64,000 nucleotides of DNA, taken from contig JABTUD010000002.1 in assembly GCA_015075555.1 (NCBI GenBank), positions 930,001 through 994,000 on the forward strand, in the 5' to 3' direction. Under the pieces are notes generated by a model. It was given only the letters and a program-made list of their open reading frames with translations, did not search any database and was not told where the DNA came from. Below are positions 9,609 to 19,307 of this stretch, one piece after another; position 1 is the first letter of the stretch; each line of letters opens with the position of its first letter. This DNA comes from Thermoflexaceae bacterium. GTDB lineage: Bacteria > Chloroflexota > Dehalococcoidia > Tepidiformales > Tepidiformaceae. The translations under genes were made by a program, and so were the position numbers.

Positions 9609-11018
9609 CTATCGGCCGGAATCGGACACGCCCGCGGCGGTGGCCAGGAGCGCCTTCATGCGGGGCTCCTTGCGGACAGCCCTGACCACACTGAAAGCGA
9701 ACATGGCCAGGCCCAGCCAGGCGAGGACACCGGCCGTGGCCGCAAGATGCATGCGCGGCCCGGTTTCGATGTGCCCGTAGGCGAGAGCGGCGATAACCCG
9801 CAGACCGATGGCAGCGACGAGCGACCACCATGCCAGGTGGTCTTCGAGGCCTGCGGGGCGTGCCTCAGCCCTCTCCAACGCAAAAACGGGGGAGACTAGC
9901 TGGGCCATACCGATGATGAGCATGGTGATCATGCCGAGCCCGAGGGCATGGCGCGCGGCATCGCGGGCTCCGAAGGATTCGAATTCCCCTGAGACGACGC
10001 TGTTCGCACCGGCCCACGCGAGTAGTGCCCCGGCCATGAGCACGGTGATGTTCGCCGCAAGCACGTAACGCGCGGCGGCCCGGGCGCGGGGCCGGAGCCG
10101 CTTCGCCTCTCCCCAGACGGAGCCGGCAACGGGCGCGAGCCACGCCAGGCCCGCACCGGCGAGCGCCAACCCTGCCCCGAGCAGGCGTTCGCTGACGGGG
10201 GGATCGAAAGGCAGGCCAGAGGCCAGCACAAGAAGGCCGCCAGCATTGAGCAACGCCCCGGAGGAGCGAGCTTCCTGCGGGAAGCAGGCGGCGCCCGAAG
10301 AAGACGGGGACGCTGCGGCTCTGCACCGAGAAGACGAAGTTGCCGACCGCGCCCAGCATCACCGTCCAGGCCATGACGTCATCGAGCCTGGCAGGACGAA
10401 CGTGTCGTGGCGGGCGCCCTTGAACGCGGCGATGAGCATGAGGACGGCCCATACCGCCCACCATGCGGCCCCGGCCCAGGCAAAGTAACGCCACGGCTCG
10501 GGCCGCTTTCGGCCGCGGGCGAGGGTGTACCCAACAGCAGCGCCGACTGCGGCCACACCAGCGGCTCCCGCCAGCCCGGCCACGACGAGGAGCGCTTCGG
10601 CGGCTGTCCCGGCAGGTGAGGACTGTGCAACGACCCTCCCAGCCGCTGCTGCGAAAAGCAGCACGAATATGGGGACCGTGACCTTTGTCCTGATGGGTGG
10701 ACGCCCGGCGAAACGTGGCATGAGCCTGAGCGCCATTCCCGCAACAAAGAGGCCTGCCCAGCCCTGGAGCTGTGCCCACCCGTGGGCCTGGGTCATCTGC
10801 GGTAGCCGTTCCTCGCCCCAGGTGATGGTCCCGGAGAGCGCGAGGGAGATGACCACCGAGAGGAGGAAGCCGGCAAGAAGGGCCATGGCGAGGGCGCCAA
10901 GGATGAAGATTAGATACGAGCGGTCTTCCACGGCCGGGACAACGTCGGCATGGCGCGCGACGGGCGGCTCAAGCTGAACGTCACCCTCCTGGGGGCGGCG
11001 GCTCGTCATAGGTTCCAC
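9609..11018 (-). CDS. NnrS-like multi-pass membrane protein (two frameshifts)
   Basis: Polytopic membrane protein of about 12 helices, resembling NnrS (haem/copper membrane protein of the nitric-oxide response). The first segment, from GTG 11018 (or ATG 11009), has AHGWAQLQGWAGLFVAGMAL and LRLMPRFAG, characteristic of the family; the second gives DDVMAWTVMLGAVGNFVFSV and PVFFGRR; the third LLNAGGLLVLASG to the end. The frame breaks near 10387 (one C lost in GGCCTCGAT) and again at about 10250-10262. Joined, it makes one protein of about 470 residues. No other nitrogen-oxide gene lies nearby, so the link to NO is by family only. Confidence 0.7.
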
Positions 11019-11050
11019 TGTAGGAGTGAAACCGGCGCCGGGGAAGGGAA

Positions 11051-12628
11051 TCAGTGGCGGAAGTGGCGGGTGCCGGTGAGGAGCATGGCGACGCCGTACT
11101 GGTTGCAGCAGTCGATGCCGTCCTGGTCACGAAGGGAGCCGCCGGGATGAACGATGACGGAGACGCCGGCCTGGCAGGCCTTCTCGATGGAATCGCCCCA
11201 GGCGAAAGGAAAGAAGGCATCGCTGGCAAGAGCGGCCCCGCGGACTTCGTCAGCGGCCTTTTCCATGGCGATTTCGACGCTCTTCACGCGGTTTGGCTGG
11301 CCGCTGCCCATGCCGAGGAGGCGGCTGTCCTTGGCGACAGTGATGGCGTTGCTCTTGACGTGTTTCACGCAGCGCCAGGCGAACATGGCGTTTTCGAGCT
11401 CGGCAGGGGTGGGCTGCCGGTTCGTGACGACCTTGAATTCGATATCCTCCGGGCGCCGATCGTCGGAGTCCTGGACAAGCCAGCCGCCGCCGACCTGGCG
11501 GAAGGAGACACCTCCCGGTTTGCGTGGCTCGGCTTCGAGGATGCGAAGGTCCTTCGACTTGCCCTTCAGGATGGTGAGCCCTTCGGGCGTGTAGCCCGGA
11601 GCGACAACGATCTCGTAGAACATGCGGGTCTCGCCGTCGTGGGGATTGCGGAACTCGCGGAGCTCGCGCGCAAGGGCTTCGTCGACCGGGCGGTTGAAGG
11701 CGACTATGCCACCGAAGGCGCTGGTAGCGTCGGCGCGAACCGCCAGGCGGTAGGCTTCGAGCATGTCATCGCGGGAAGCGACGCCACAGGGGTTGGTGTG
11801 CTTGACGATGACGCAGGTTGGGCCGGGGAAGTCGTTGACGGCGTTCCATGCGGCGTCGGCATCGAGGTAGTTGTTGTAGGACATCTCCTTGCCATGGTGC
11901 TGGACTGCGGCGGCAATGCCACCGCGGCCGTGCTCGCGCAGGGACCGGTCGAGATAGAAGGCGGCGGACTGGTGGGGATTTTCGCCGTAGCGGAGTTGGA
12001 GTGGGGTCTTCTCGAGGGGAATGGTGAGATCTGGCGGCCGAGCCCCGGGAGCAACCTGGCCCCAGAGCCATTCGGAGACGGCGCTGTCGTAGGCGGCGGT
12101 GTGCTGGAAGGCTTTCCAGGCGAGACGACGGCGTTCAGACGCGTCGACGCCGCCCGAGCGGAGGCCGGCAAGGACCGGTTCGTAGTCGGCCGGGTCGATG
12201 ACGACGATGACGTCGCGGTGGTTCTTGGCGGCGGCGCGGAGCATGGTGGGGCCGCCGATGTCGATGTTCTCAATTGCTTCTTCGAAGGCGACGCCAGCGG
12301 GCCTGGTGACCGTGGCATAGAAGGGGTAGAGGTTGCAGCAGACGAGGTCGATGGGGCCAATATCGTGCTGCGAAAGGGCCGCCATGTGGGCGGGAAGTTC
12401 GCGCCGGGCGAGGATGCCGCCGTGGACACCGGGGTGGAGGGTCTTGACGCGGCCGTCGAGCATCTCGGGGAAGCCAGTTATGTCCTCAACCTTGCGGACG
12501 GGGATGCCAGCAGCCTGGATGGCCGCGAAGGTGCCGCCGGTGGAGACGAGCTCCCAGCCGAGGGCGGCAAGGCCGCGGGCGAAGGTATCGATGGATGTCT
12601 TGTCGTAGACACCGAGCAGGGCACGCAT
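11051..12628 (-). CDS. purH: Bifunctional AICAR formyltransferase / IMP cyclohydrolase
   Basis: Carries out the last two steps of purine synthesis: formylation of AICAR with 10-formyl-THF, then ring closure to IMP. 525 residues, normal length, unbroken. The N-terminal MGS-like cyclohydrolase domain has STGGT (about residue 30), DGRVKTLHPGVHGG, CNLYPF and IDIGGPTMLRAAAKN; the C-terminal transferase domain has YNNYLDADAAW, VIVKHTNPCG, KHVKSNAITVAKD and the closing SDAFFPFAWGDSIEKACQAG...GGSLRDQDGI. ATG 12628 follows the Shine-Dalgarno GGTGAGG (12642-12636). The gene is controlled by a ZTP riboswitch in its leader. Confidence 0.98.
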   Translation of the reverse strand: MRALLGVYDKTSIDTFARGLAALGWELVSTGGTFAAIQAAGIPVRKVEDITGFPEMLDGRVKTLHPGVHGGILARRELPAHMAALSQHDIGPIDLVCCNLYPFYATVTRPAGVAFEEAIENIDIGGPTMLRAAAKNHRDVIVVIDPADYEPVLAGLRSGGVDASERRRLAWKAFQHTAAYDSAVSEWLWGQVAPGARPPDLTIPLEKTPLQLRYGENPHQSAAFYLDRSLREHGRGGIAAAVQHHGKEMSYNNYLDADAAWNAVNDFPGPTCVIVKHTNPCGVASRDDMLEAYRLAVRADATSAFGGIVAFNRPVDEALARELREFRNPHDGETRMFYEIVVAPGYTPEGLTILKGKSKDLRILEAEPRKPGGVSFRQVGGGWLVQDSDDRRPEDIEFKVVTNRQPTPAELENAMFAWRCVKHVKSNAITVAKDSRLLGMGSGQPNRVKSVEIAMEKAADEVRGAALASDAFFPFAWGDSIEKACQAGVSVIVHPGGSLRDQDGIDCCNQYGVAMLLTGTRHFRH

Positions 12629-12635
12629 GGGCAGA

Positions 12636-12724
12636 CCTCACCGGGGGTGGAGTTGGCCCAGGCGCGCGACCGTCAGCAGGGCCGGGCTTCCCCGCGGTGC
12701 TCCGCGTTACGCCAGTCACCCGGC
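12636..12724 (-). ncRNA. ZTP (pfl) riboswitch controlling purH
   Basis: Read on the minus strand, the leader begins GCCGGG (12724-12719), continues GTGACTGGCG, then CACCGCGGGGAAGC and CCCGGC, and after a short linker ends with GCGCGCCTGGGC (to about 12656). GTGACTGGCG, GGGGAAGC and CGCCTGGGC are the conserved blocks of the pfl/ZTP aptamer, and GCCGGG/CCCGGC forms its outer helix. Past the aptamer, CCACC-CCC-GGTGAGG can fold the Shine-Dalgarno into a hairpin, so control is probably at translation: ZTP (made when 10-formyl-THF is short) should free the start of purH. Confidence 0.9.
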
Positions 12725-12730
12725 GGTGGG

Positions 12731-12759
12731 AGTGTAGCATGGGAGCGGGCGGTGGGCAG
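12731..12759 (-). promoter_or_regulatory. Promoter of purH
   Basis: TACACT (12736-12731) as -10 and CTGCCC (12759-12754) as -35 with 17-base spacing. The predicted start, about 12724, is exactly where the riboswitch outer helix begins. Confidence 0.5.
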
Positions 12760-12805
12760 GTGGCAGCGGCTCGTTCGAGGGGCGCCAGGAGCGGATAATG
12801 GAGCC

Positions 12806-12880
12806 GGGCCCGTAGCTCAGCGGAAGAGCAGTGGACTTTTAATCCATTGGTCGAGAGTTCGAATCTCTCCGGGCCTACCA
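12806..12880 (+). tRNA. tRNA-Lys (TTT)
   Basis: 75 bases with acceptor GGGCCCG/CGGGCCT, A discriminator and encoded CCA (12878-12880). Anticodon loop CTTTTAA gives anticodon TTT (12838-12840). T-arm contains GTTCGAATC. A GATAAT -10-like hexamer (12794-12799) lies 6 bases upstream. Confidence 0.97.
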
Positions 12881-13276
12881 GTTTGCTGTGTCCGCTGGTA
12901 TCCGGGCCCCGTCTGTTCCGGGCGGGGCCGGCGCCGCGTGCTCGGGTGGTGATGAGGGTGACGGGGCAGCACTTGCGGGCCAGGGGGACCGGCATCGCCA
13001 TGTGAGCCTGGCCCGCATGACCGGGGCAGTTGACGGCAGAGCGCCTGCTGCGCCGGTGGACCGGCCCCGGGAGCGAAACCTGCCAGGCAGCAGGCACCGG
13101 TTCGCAAGATCCGGATTGCCGCCAGCACTGCGAAGCCTGCCCGAATCGGCGATGCGGCTTCGGGTGGAGTCGTCTTCGAAACAAGCAACCGTCGCGGGGG
13201 TATGGCGCTTTACATTTTCTCATTGGCTGCTAGGCTGTGGTCCGACTTCTGGTGCGGTCGTCACAGGAGGCAAGCG
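12881..13276. other. Gene-poor stretch after tRNA-Lys
   Basis: Nearly 400 bases with no convincing gene. It holds a GC-rich imperfect hairpin (gggccccg ... cggggcc, about 12902-12931) without a T-tail. An open frame running through from 12888 has no initiation signal and is out of phase with the downstream gene. Confidence 0.4.
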
Positions 13277-13816
13277 ATGGTCCGGGGAACGGCGCCCTCA
13301 AAGGAGCGTACCCCCACCTGTGCCAATTGCGGGGCCGTCGCAGCCTATGCCGCACGTTTCTGCACTCGCTGTGGTTCGGCCATGCTGGCTCCCCGGTCCC
13401 CCCGGAGGGGTGGCAAGTGGCTCATACCGGTGGGTGCGCTGGCGGCCACCGCCATCATCGTCGTGGTGGCGATTCTCGCGTTCGGTGGAGGGAGCGACCA
13501 GGCGGCGGCCCCAGCCTTCGATGAGGCGGCTGTACGGCAGGAGACCAGGGAACTGCTCGACCGAATGGTGCTTGCGCTCACGAACGGCGACAGGGAGGCG
13601 TTCCTGTCGGGGCTCGACTCCAGCCTGCAAGCCCAGGTCAGCGCCAACCTCGACATCTCAGGCCCTCGCGCGGCCCAGCTCGCCTCGGCGCTGCAGGCGG
13701 CGAAACCGCTCGACGTCTATCCAGGGTTCGCCTATTTCGAGGTGTCCGCAGGCGACCGGACCTACCTGATTTACGTTTTGAAAGAAGGTGGGGAATGGAA
13801 GCTCGGTGGCCTTTAG
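13277..13816 (+). CDS. Zinc-ribbon, single-pass membrane protein
   Basis: 179 residues from ATG 13277, with AGGAGG 6 bases upstream. The N-terminus is a cytoplasmic zinc ribbon (CANC about residue 15 and CTRC about 32), followed by one membrane helix (LIPVGALAATAIIVVVAILAF, about 50-70) and an outside domain of about 105 residues with a mixed helix/strand pattern ending in a basic/aromatic strand (TYLIYVLKEGGEWKLGG), reminiscent of small NTF2-like extracytoplasmic domains. Its last 22 bases overlap the start of the phospholipase-like gene, suggesting co-translation. Function unknown. Confidence 0.75.
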   Translation: MVRGTAPSKERTPTCANCGAVAAYAARFCTRCGSAMLAPRSPRRGGKWLIPVGALAATAIIVVVAILAFGGGSDQAAAPAFDEAAVRQETRELLDRMVLALTNGDREAFLSGLDSSLQAQVSANLDISGPRAAQLASALQAAKPLDVYPGFAYFEVSAGDRTYLIYVLKEGGEWKLGGL

Positions 13817-15800
13817 ACCATGCGGGGAGGTTGCTGCGTCACATTCCGTACCTGAGCCGGATTCGGCGTCCGGAGCGTTGGTTTCCGGGCACCGCCCTGG
13901 CGACGATCGTGGGGGCGGTGAGCGTAGCGGGCATTGCCCTTGTCGCGGACGAGCAGCCAGTCCGGGTGGGAGCGTACGGCAACATCGAAGCGCACCCCCA
14001 GATCAATCGCTCCGCGCTCGACCTGTTCGATTCGGAGAAGGACGCTCACGAGTACCTTCACCGGGCGTCGCTATCTGGAGAGCCCACCTGGGGTGTCGCC
14101 TGGGACGCCAGCGATGGCATTCAGCCGATCCTGCAGAACGTGGCGGTGAAGAAGAAGAAAACGGCCCGGCAATGGATCATCGATGGCGGCTTTTCGGCGG
14201 ACGAACCCGAGGGTCCCCAGGCGCTGCGCCATTTCTACGACCCCACGGACGGGACCACTCCGTGGCTGACCGACATCGTGGTGAGCACGGTCGTCCGCAA
14301 TCCCGAGATCAGCCTGCTCGACTGGGTTGGCGATAAGGACGATCCCTCCCTGGCGCAGGATTACTCCTGGCCGGACGCAAAGGAGTACTTTCGCAGCGCT
14401 CTCGCCGATGCAACGCCCGCAAACGAACTGTACGGGAAGGCCTGGCGGGGCGTGGGGGAGACTGTGCACGCGATCGGCGACCTGGCTCTCCCTGCCCACG
14501 TCAGGAACGACGGCCACGCGAAGGAGCTGGGAGACCCGGACCCGGTCGAGGTCAGCACCACGGCGAACATGATCGAGAGCCAGGCTTCGGGAGAGTGGGC
14601 TCCGCTCAACTATGACCAGGACGTCCTGAAGCTCATGCATGACCTGGCTGCCTGGACTAATGCGAACTTCCTCTCCAAGGACACCGTGCCGCTTTCGGGC
14701 AAGCCGGCAAGCGCGAACGGCAAGAGCGCCTATGCCAGTCCAACGTGGGCGGACTGAGTGCCGATGCGGACGGGTACATTTCGAACACTGTCGATAGCCG
14801 GGAGACCCGGATGGTGCGCGAGTCGCTCCTGTACCACTGGGGACTCACAAAGACACCCACCTACGTCGTCGACCGCGCTGTCGTCAGAGACCAGCAGAGG
14901 TTGCTGATTCCAACCATGGTGCGAGCGGGCGAGGCCGTCATCAGGCGCTTCTTGCCGCAATTCGAGGTGACGGCTTCGGCCGCGCCGGAACCGGGCGCAA
15001 CCGGCCGGTACACGGTACGCGGCGAAATCATCCATCACCCGACTGCTGAGTGGCCCAACCGGCTTACCGTGCGCAACGGCGCGTACGTGGTCGTCGACGG
15101 GAAACGGACTGGCGTCAAACTGGGCGCTGCCCGCGATCTGAACTCGTTCACGCTGACGATATCGGCAGATGCAGGCTCGAAGGTCGTGGTCGCCTACGAC
15201 CTCGGCGGCTACCTGATCGAGTCCGAACCGGTCACTCTTGGCGCGACGACCCCGACCACGACGTCCACTGTGGCCGCACGGACAACCACGGTGGGCCCGG
15301 CAAATGGCCAGTGGGTGCTTAAGAGCACGGAGCCGACAACGAGAAAAGACCCAACCTCAGGCTGCTACAACAGCCCGGAGGTGACGGTGAGCGGCCTCTC
15401 AGGCACCACATCAATCCGATGCACGTGGCCGAGCCCGAAGGTCGACGTTGTGAGTCAGACCCAGCATAGTTTCTCGGCGGCGCCGCCCCAGGTCCTGAAG
15501 CCCGGAGACAGGCTCCGCATTACGGCCACGGTCAGCGTCACCGGCAACTTCAGCTCGGCAAATATGGGCGGCTCGGGAGTATCAGGCGTGAGGATCGACC
15601 TCATCCCCGGGGGCGGTCCTTATCCCGGGGGCGCGGCAGCACAGGCGGGCGAGGGGGCTACGAAGTCTGCCACGAGCGATTTCACGATCCCGGCGGGAGG
15701 CAAGCGCGGCGACAAGCTGGTGCTGTCGTACGAATTCCACCAGGGCAACGCATCGTTGAGCGGCGTTACAAGGTACACCTATGAGTGGCAACCACCGTAG
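13795..15800 (+). CDS. Exported zinc-dependent phospholipase C/nuclease-like protein (frameshifted)
   Basis: N-terminal membrane/signal segment (WFPGTALATIVGAVSVAGIAL, about residues 29-49), then an enzyme domain with the block HAIGDLALPAHVRNDGH (about residue 228). H-x3-D-x5-H fits the bacterial zinc phospholipase C / S1-P1 nuclease signature; an upstream EAHPQINRSAL could supply another ligand. The frame breaks at about 14736: YA/QSNVGGLSADADGYISN joins if one C is restored. The second part (to 15800) holds two beta-rich domains, a Thr-rich linker (about 15250-15290) and ends SGVTRYTYEWQPP, probably Ig-like binding modules. Whether it cleaves phospholipids, nucleic acids or something else cannot be told. 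Start overlaps the upstream zinc-ribbon gene. Confidence 0.7.
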
Positions 15801-16016
15801 CCCGGCGAGACCCGGCCACACGGCGATGCCGCCGAGTGGCGCGGACGTGCTTGATTGACGGCACGCTTCGCCCTCAGCGACATAGTTGTCGCCTGACAGG
15901 GAACAAGCGAGGGACCATTTGGCCTCATTGCCGCAATCCTGGTCCAGCCGCGCCGCCGGTGGCGGGCGAGCTTTCCCTCACCGTCTCCGGTGACGCCGAG
16001 GGCCAGGGGCGGGGGA

Positions 16017-17231
16017 TCAACCTCCCGCGACCTCGACCACGGCGTGCCACAATTCACCCTCCAGGGCGGGCGCACCGCTGTCGCTGCCGCCCTTGTCGAC
16101 CCACACGGCATCGGCGTAGCCGTCGCCACGTACGGTCACCGAAGCGCATGTTCCCGCGGTCTCGGCGAGAACGGTGACGGGCCCGATCGTCCCGTCGGCG
16201 CTCCCGGTCACGTAGGCTGCCTGCTTGCTGTCGTCTGCCTTCGGGTCCATTCCCTCGGACTGTTCCCAGCCGAGGATCATGTCGCCATCTGCCTCGCAGC
16301 TCAGCCGCGGGAACCACCCATTGCCAACCACAGCAGGCTCGGCGAAGGTAGCGCCGCCATCGGTCGACCGCAGCACGGTGATCTTGCCCCGTCCGTGGTG
16401 TGCCAGCCACACGACCCCGTTGTCACCGGCGCAGACCGTCGGGTCGCCGGTGTTGGTGCGCGTGACCTCCTGCTCGGAGGACCAGGTCGCACCGCCATCG
16501 GTGGAGCGGCGCAGGTAGACGTGGTAGGCGCCATCGCGGTTGTCCCGCCACGTTACCCAGACGGATTCGCCAGAAGCGGCCACGGCCGGCCAAAGGGGGG
16601 CTGCGTCTGACCCGTCGACCCGGGTGGGGGCGGTCCACTCTCCACTCTCGCGGTCACGGGAGGCGAAGTGGATCTCCGAGGCAGCGTCATCGCCAACGAA
16701 CCAGGCCGCAACCACTGTCCCTCCGCTCGCCGCCAACGAGAGCCCGCTTGCGCCGGCCTCGAGCAGCCGGGGCGGACTCCACGTCGCACCGCCATCAGCC
16801 GACTCGCTGAGATACACGGACGTCTGGTCGCCACGGGCTGTCTCGGTCCAGCCGATGACGATGATCCCGTCCGCGGCAGCGATCGCCGTGAGCGACACCC
16901 GGCCCTGTCCGCTCGAAACGGCTGACGGTTCGACATCAGCGGCGGACCCGGTGGCGGAGCCGTGCATCACCACGCGGCTGCCGGTCACGAAGACGTAATG
17001 CTGCGTTCCTTCGCTATCTGTGACCACCTGGGCGGCGTTGTTGAACCCGATGTTCGCCGTGTTCCCCGCTGCTTCCAGCTGCTCAGGCGCGACCCTGGTG
17101 GAGGCGCCCTGGCCGTTCGCCGGGCCGTCCCCCGTCGAGGAAGCGGGGGACGTCACGTCCACACTCGAACAGGCAACCGCCGCAGCGAGGGCGGCGATCG
17201 AAACTGCCATACCCAGGAATCTGATTCTCAT
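16017..17231 (-). CDS. Asp-box (BNR) beta-propeller lipoprotein
   Basis: Surface lipoprotein with a sialidase-like propeller. I start at ATG 17231: MRIRFLGMAVSIAALAAAV then AC as lipid-anchor site. The frame can extend to 17351, but that part is not signal-like. Asp-box repeats are clear: SADGGATWS, STDGGATWS and STDGGATFA, spaced through residues 150-330, separated by blades with VVAAWF, VWVTWRDNRDGAYHVYLR and VVWLAHHG. I see no sialidase catalytic arginine triad or FRIP motif, so a binding or structural role is more likely than hydrolysis. 404 residues. Convergent with the phospholipase-like gene. Confidence 0.85.
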   Translation of the reverse strand: MRIRFLGMAVSIAALAAAVACSSVDVTSPASSTGDGPANGQGASTRVAPEQLEAAGNTANIGFNNAAQVVTDSEGTQHYVFVTGSRVVMHGSATGSAADVEPSAVSSGQGRVSLTAIAAADGIIVIGWTETARGDQTSVYLSESADGGATWSPPRLLEAGASGLSLAASGGTVVAAWFVGDDAASEIHFASRDRESGEWTAPTRVDGSDAAPLWPAVAASGESVWVTWRDNRDGAYHVYLRRSTDGGATWSSEQEVTRTNTGDPTVCAGDNGVVWLAHHGRGKITVLRSTDGGATFAEPAVVGNGWFPRLSCEADGDMILGWEQSEGMDPKADDSKQAAYVTGSADGTIGPVTVLAETAGTCASVTVRGDGYADAVWVDKGGSDSGAPALEGELWHAVVEVAGG

Positions 17232-17496
17232 GGTGCTCTGCCCCTCCTGTTGCACTACCTGCATGGCGGGGGGCCGCCGGAATGTGACGCGCAGCCCGGT
17301 GGACAGCCGGTGAACGCCCCGGCAAGCACTGCCCCCGGAGGCGTGCGGCAACGCGCACCCGGGCAGGTGGGCCTGGCGTTACCGCGCAGTGCCCCACCGG
17401 TAGATCATCGCCGCCCCGGCCACGGCCTTGATATGAACGGGCCGGTGCCGGTGCCGGGGGAGGGAGGCGGGAAGCGGAGCCCGCATGAGGGGGTGA

Positions 17497-18314
17497 TTAG
17501 CGCACCTGGCCGGGCAGGGCTGCGGCCGCCGCCGGCGGCTCGGAGCGGTCGCCGGTGGTGGGGCCGAAGTAGAGGGCAAGTGACCTTCAACCTGGTGGAC
17601 CGGGACATCGATATCGAAAACGTCGCTCAGGATGGAGGGTGAAACGACTGTTTCAGGGGGTCCATCGGCGACGATACGGCCATCCTTCATGGCGATGATG
17701 CGGCCGGCGTGGTAGGCGGCGAAGTTGATGTCGTGGATGACGACGACGACGGTCTTCTGGAGTTCTTCGGCCATACGCCGGATAAGGGACATGGCCTGGG
17801 CGGCGTGGCGCATATCGAGGTTGTTCAGGGGTTCATCGAGGAGCAGGTAGCCGGTGTCCTGTGCGAGCACCATGGCGATGAAGGCGCGCTGGCGCTGTCC
17901 CCCAGAAAGGCGATCAAGAGGCCGGTTGGCGAATTCCTCGAGTTGCAGGTACTCGATTGCCCGGTCCACGGCGGCGACGTCTTCGCCCGTCAGGCGCCCG
18001 GACGAATAGGGGAAGCGGCCGAACTCGATGAGCTCGCGAACGGTAATGCGAACGGCAACCTGGTTTTCCTGGCGCAGGATCGAGAGGCGTCGCGCGAGGA
18101 CGGCGCTCTGGGTCCGGGCAACATCCATACCGTCGACGCGCACGGTCCCCGAATCAGGGTGCAGGATGCGGCCAATCATGGAGAGGAGCGTGGACTTGCC
18201 GGCCCCGTTGGCGCCGACCAGCGCGGTCACCCCACCGCGTGGTATCACGAGCGAAACGTCATCCACAACAGTGGCGGCGCCATAGCGTTTGGTAACGCGG
18301 TCGATCTCGATCAC
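17497..18314 (-). CDS. Siderophore/iron ABC importer ATPase (frameshifted C-terminus)
   Basis: ATPase of an Fe-siderophore importer (FepC/YclP type). Walker A GANGAGKST (about residue 34), ABC signature LSGGQRQRAFIAM, Walker B GYLLLDEPLNNLD, switch His in VVVVIHDINFAA. After VPVHQVEG (about 17583) the annotated frame gives a proline/arginine-rich tail to 17379, whereas the next frame gives SLALYFGPTTGDRSEPP and stops at 17497, the usual C-terminus for this family; one base is missing. ATG overlaps the permease stop by 4 bases, so it is the last gene of the operon. Confidence 0.93.
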
Positions 18315-19285
18315 TTTCGCGCCTCCCTGTAGAGCAAGAAGATGAAGTAGATGCCGCCTATGAAGCTGATGATGATGCTCAGGCGTGTCTTGAATTCGAG
18401 GATTTCCTGGAGAACGAACTGCCCGCCGATGAGCGCTATCATGCCGAGCAGGCCTGCGGCGGGAACCGTATAGCGGTGGCGGAAGGTGCCGGTAAGCTGA
18501 TAGGCGAGGTTCGCCACCAGGAGCCCAAGAAATGCGACCGGGCCAACGAGCGCGGTTGACACGGAGACGAGGACAGCGACTACGAAGAGCGAACGGGAGA
18601 CGAGGCGCTGGTGGTCAACACCGAGGTTGGTCGCGTGCTCCTCCCCAAGTGCGACGACATCGAGCCGGTTCAGCATGGGCCAGGAGATGATGGTTGTGGC
18701 AGCGACGGCGATAGCCGAAACGGCGAGGAGGTCCTGGTTTATCGTGCTGAAGCTCGCAAACAGGCGGTCCTGCAGGCGGGAGAACTCGTTTGGGTCGATC
18801 ATCCGCATTACCAGTTCGGTGAGGCTGGAGAACATGGTGCCCATGATGATCCCCACGAGAACGAGCACGTAGACATCGCGCCCGCCGCGGCCAAGGAGCC
18901 AGCGATAAAGCAGGGCAGCGAAGGCAAGCATTGCCACCACTTCGATTCCGAACCTGAGGCGAACGTCAATCAGCAGGAATGTGGTGGTGCCGAGGAAGTA
19001 GGCGGCGAGCGTCTGGATGAGGATGTAGAGGGAATCGAACCCCATGAGACTGGGGGTGAGGATGCGGTTGTGGGTGGCGGTATGGAACAGGACTGACGAG
19101 TAGGCGACGGCGAAGCCAACGATTGCCATGCCCGCGACTTTGCGCCCGCGCAGTTCGAGGGCGTAGTCGAGGGAGCCCTTGAGGTCGTAGGTCATGAAGA
19201 GCGCCACGCAGATGCCGAGGATGGCGGCGAGAACAGCGATGGTGGTGCACGCGCGGCGAGGCGCGAAATGGCCTTTCGGCGACAC
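18311..19285 (-). CDS. FecCD-family siderophore ABC permease (second)
   Basis: Integral membrane permease, 324 residues, about ten helices; forms a pair with the upstream FecCD protein. Family blocks present: YSSVLFHTATHNRILTPSLMGFDSLY (the 'NPLA.P.ilG' region of YclO-like permeases), LGEEHATNLGV in the ATPase-contact loop and GPVAFLGLLVANLAY. It starts 23 bases after the restored stop of the first permease and overlaps the ATPase by ATGA. Resembles the petrobactin-type YclO subfamily more than FepD/G. Confidence 0.92.
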   Translation of the reverse strand: MSPKGHFAPRRACTTIAVLAAILGICVALFMTYDLKGSLDYALELRGRKVAGMAIVGFAVAYSSVLFHTATHNRILTPSLMGFDSLYILIQTLAAYFLGTTTFLLIDVRLRFGIEVVAMLAFAALLYRWLLGRGGRDVYVLVLVGIIMGTMFSSLTELVMRMIDPNEFSRLQDRLFASFSTINQDLLAVSAIAVAATTIISWPMLNRLDVVALGEEHATNLGVDHQRLVSRSLFVVAVLVSVSTALVGPVAFLGLLVANLAYQLTGTFRHRYTVPAAGLLGMIALIGGQFVLQEILEFKTRLSIIISFIGGIYFIFLLYREARK

Positions 19286-19307
19286 AGCAAGTGGGAGCCG
19301 CGATGTG

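Noticed and set aside
9031-12880. tRNA genes as phage attachment sites
   Set aside because: No integrase gene nearby and no repeat of either tRNA 3' end seen elsewhere in the window.
12902-12931. Terminator after tRNA-Lys
   Set aside because: The hairpin is imperfect and not followed by T residues.
11054-12952. 632-residue plus-strand open frame
   Set aside because: Exactly opposite purH and runs through the riboswitch and tRNA-Lys; no domain or start signal.
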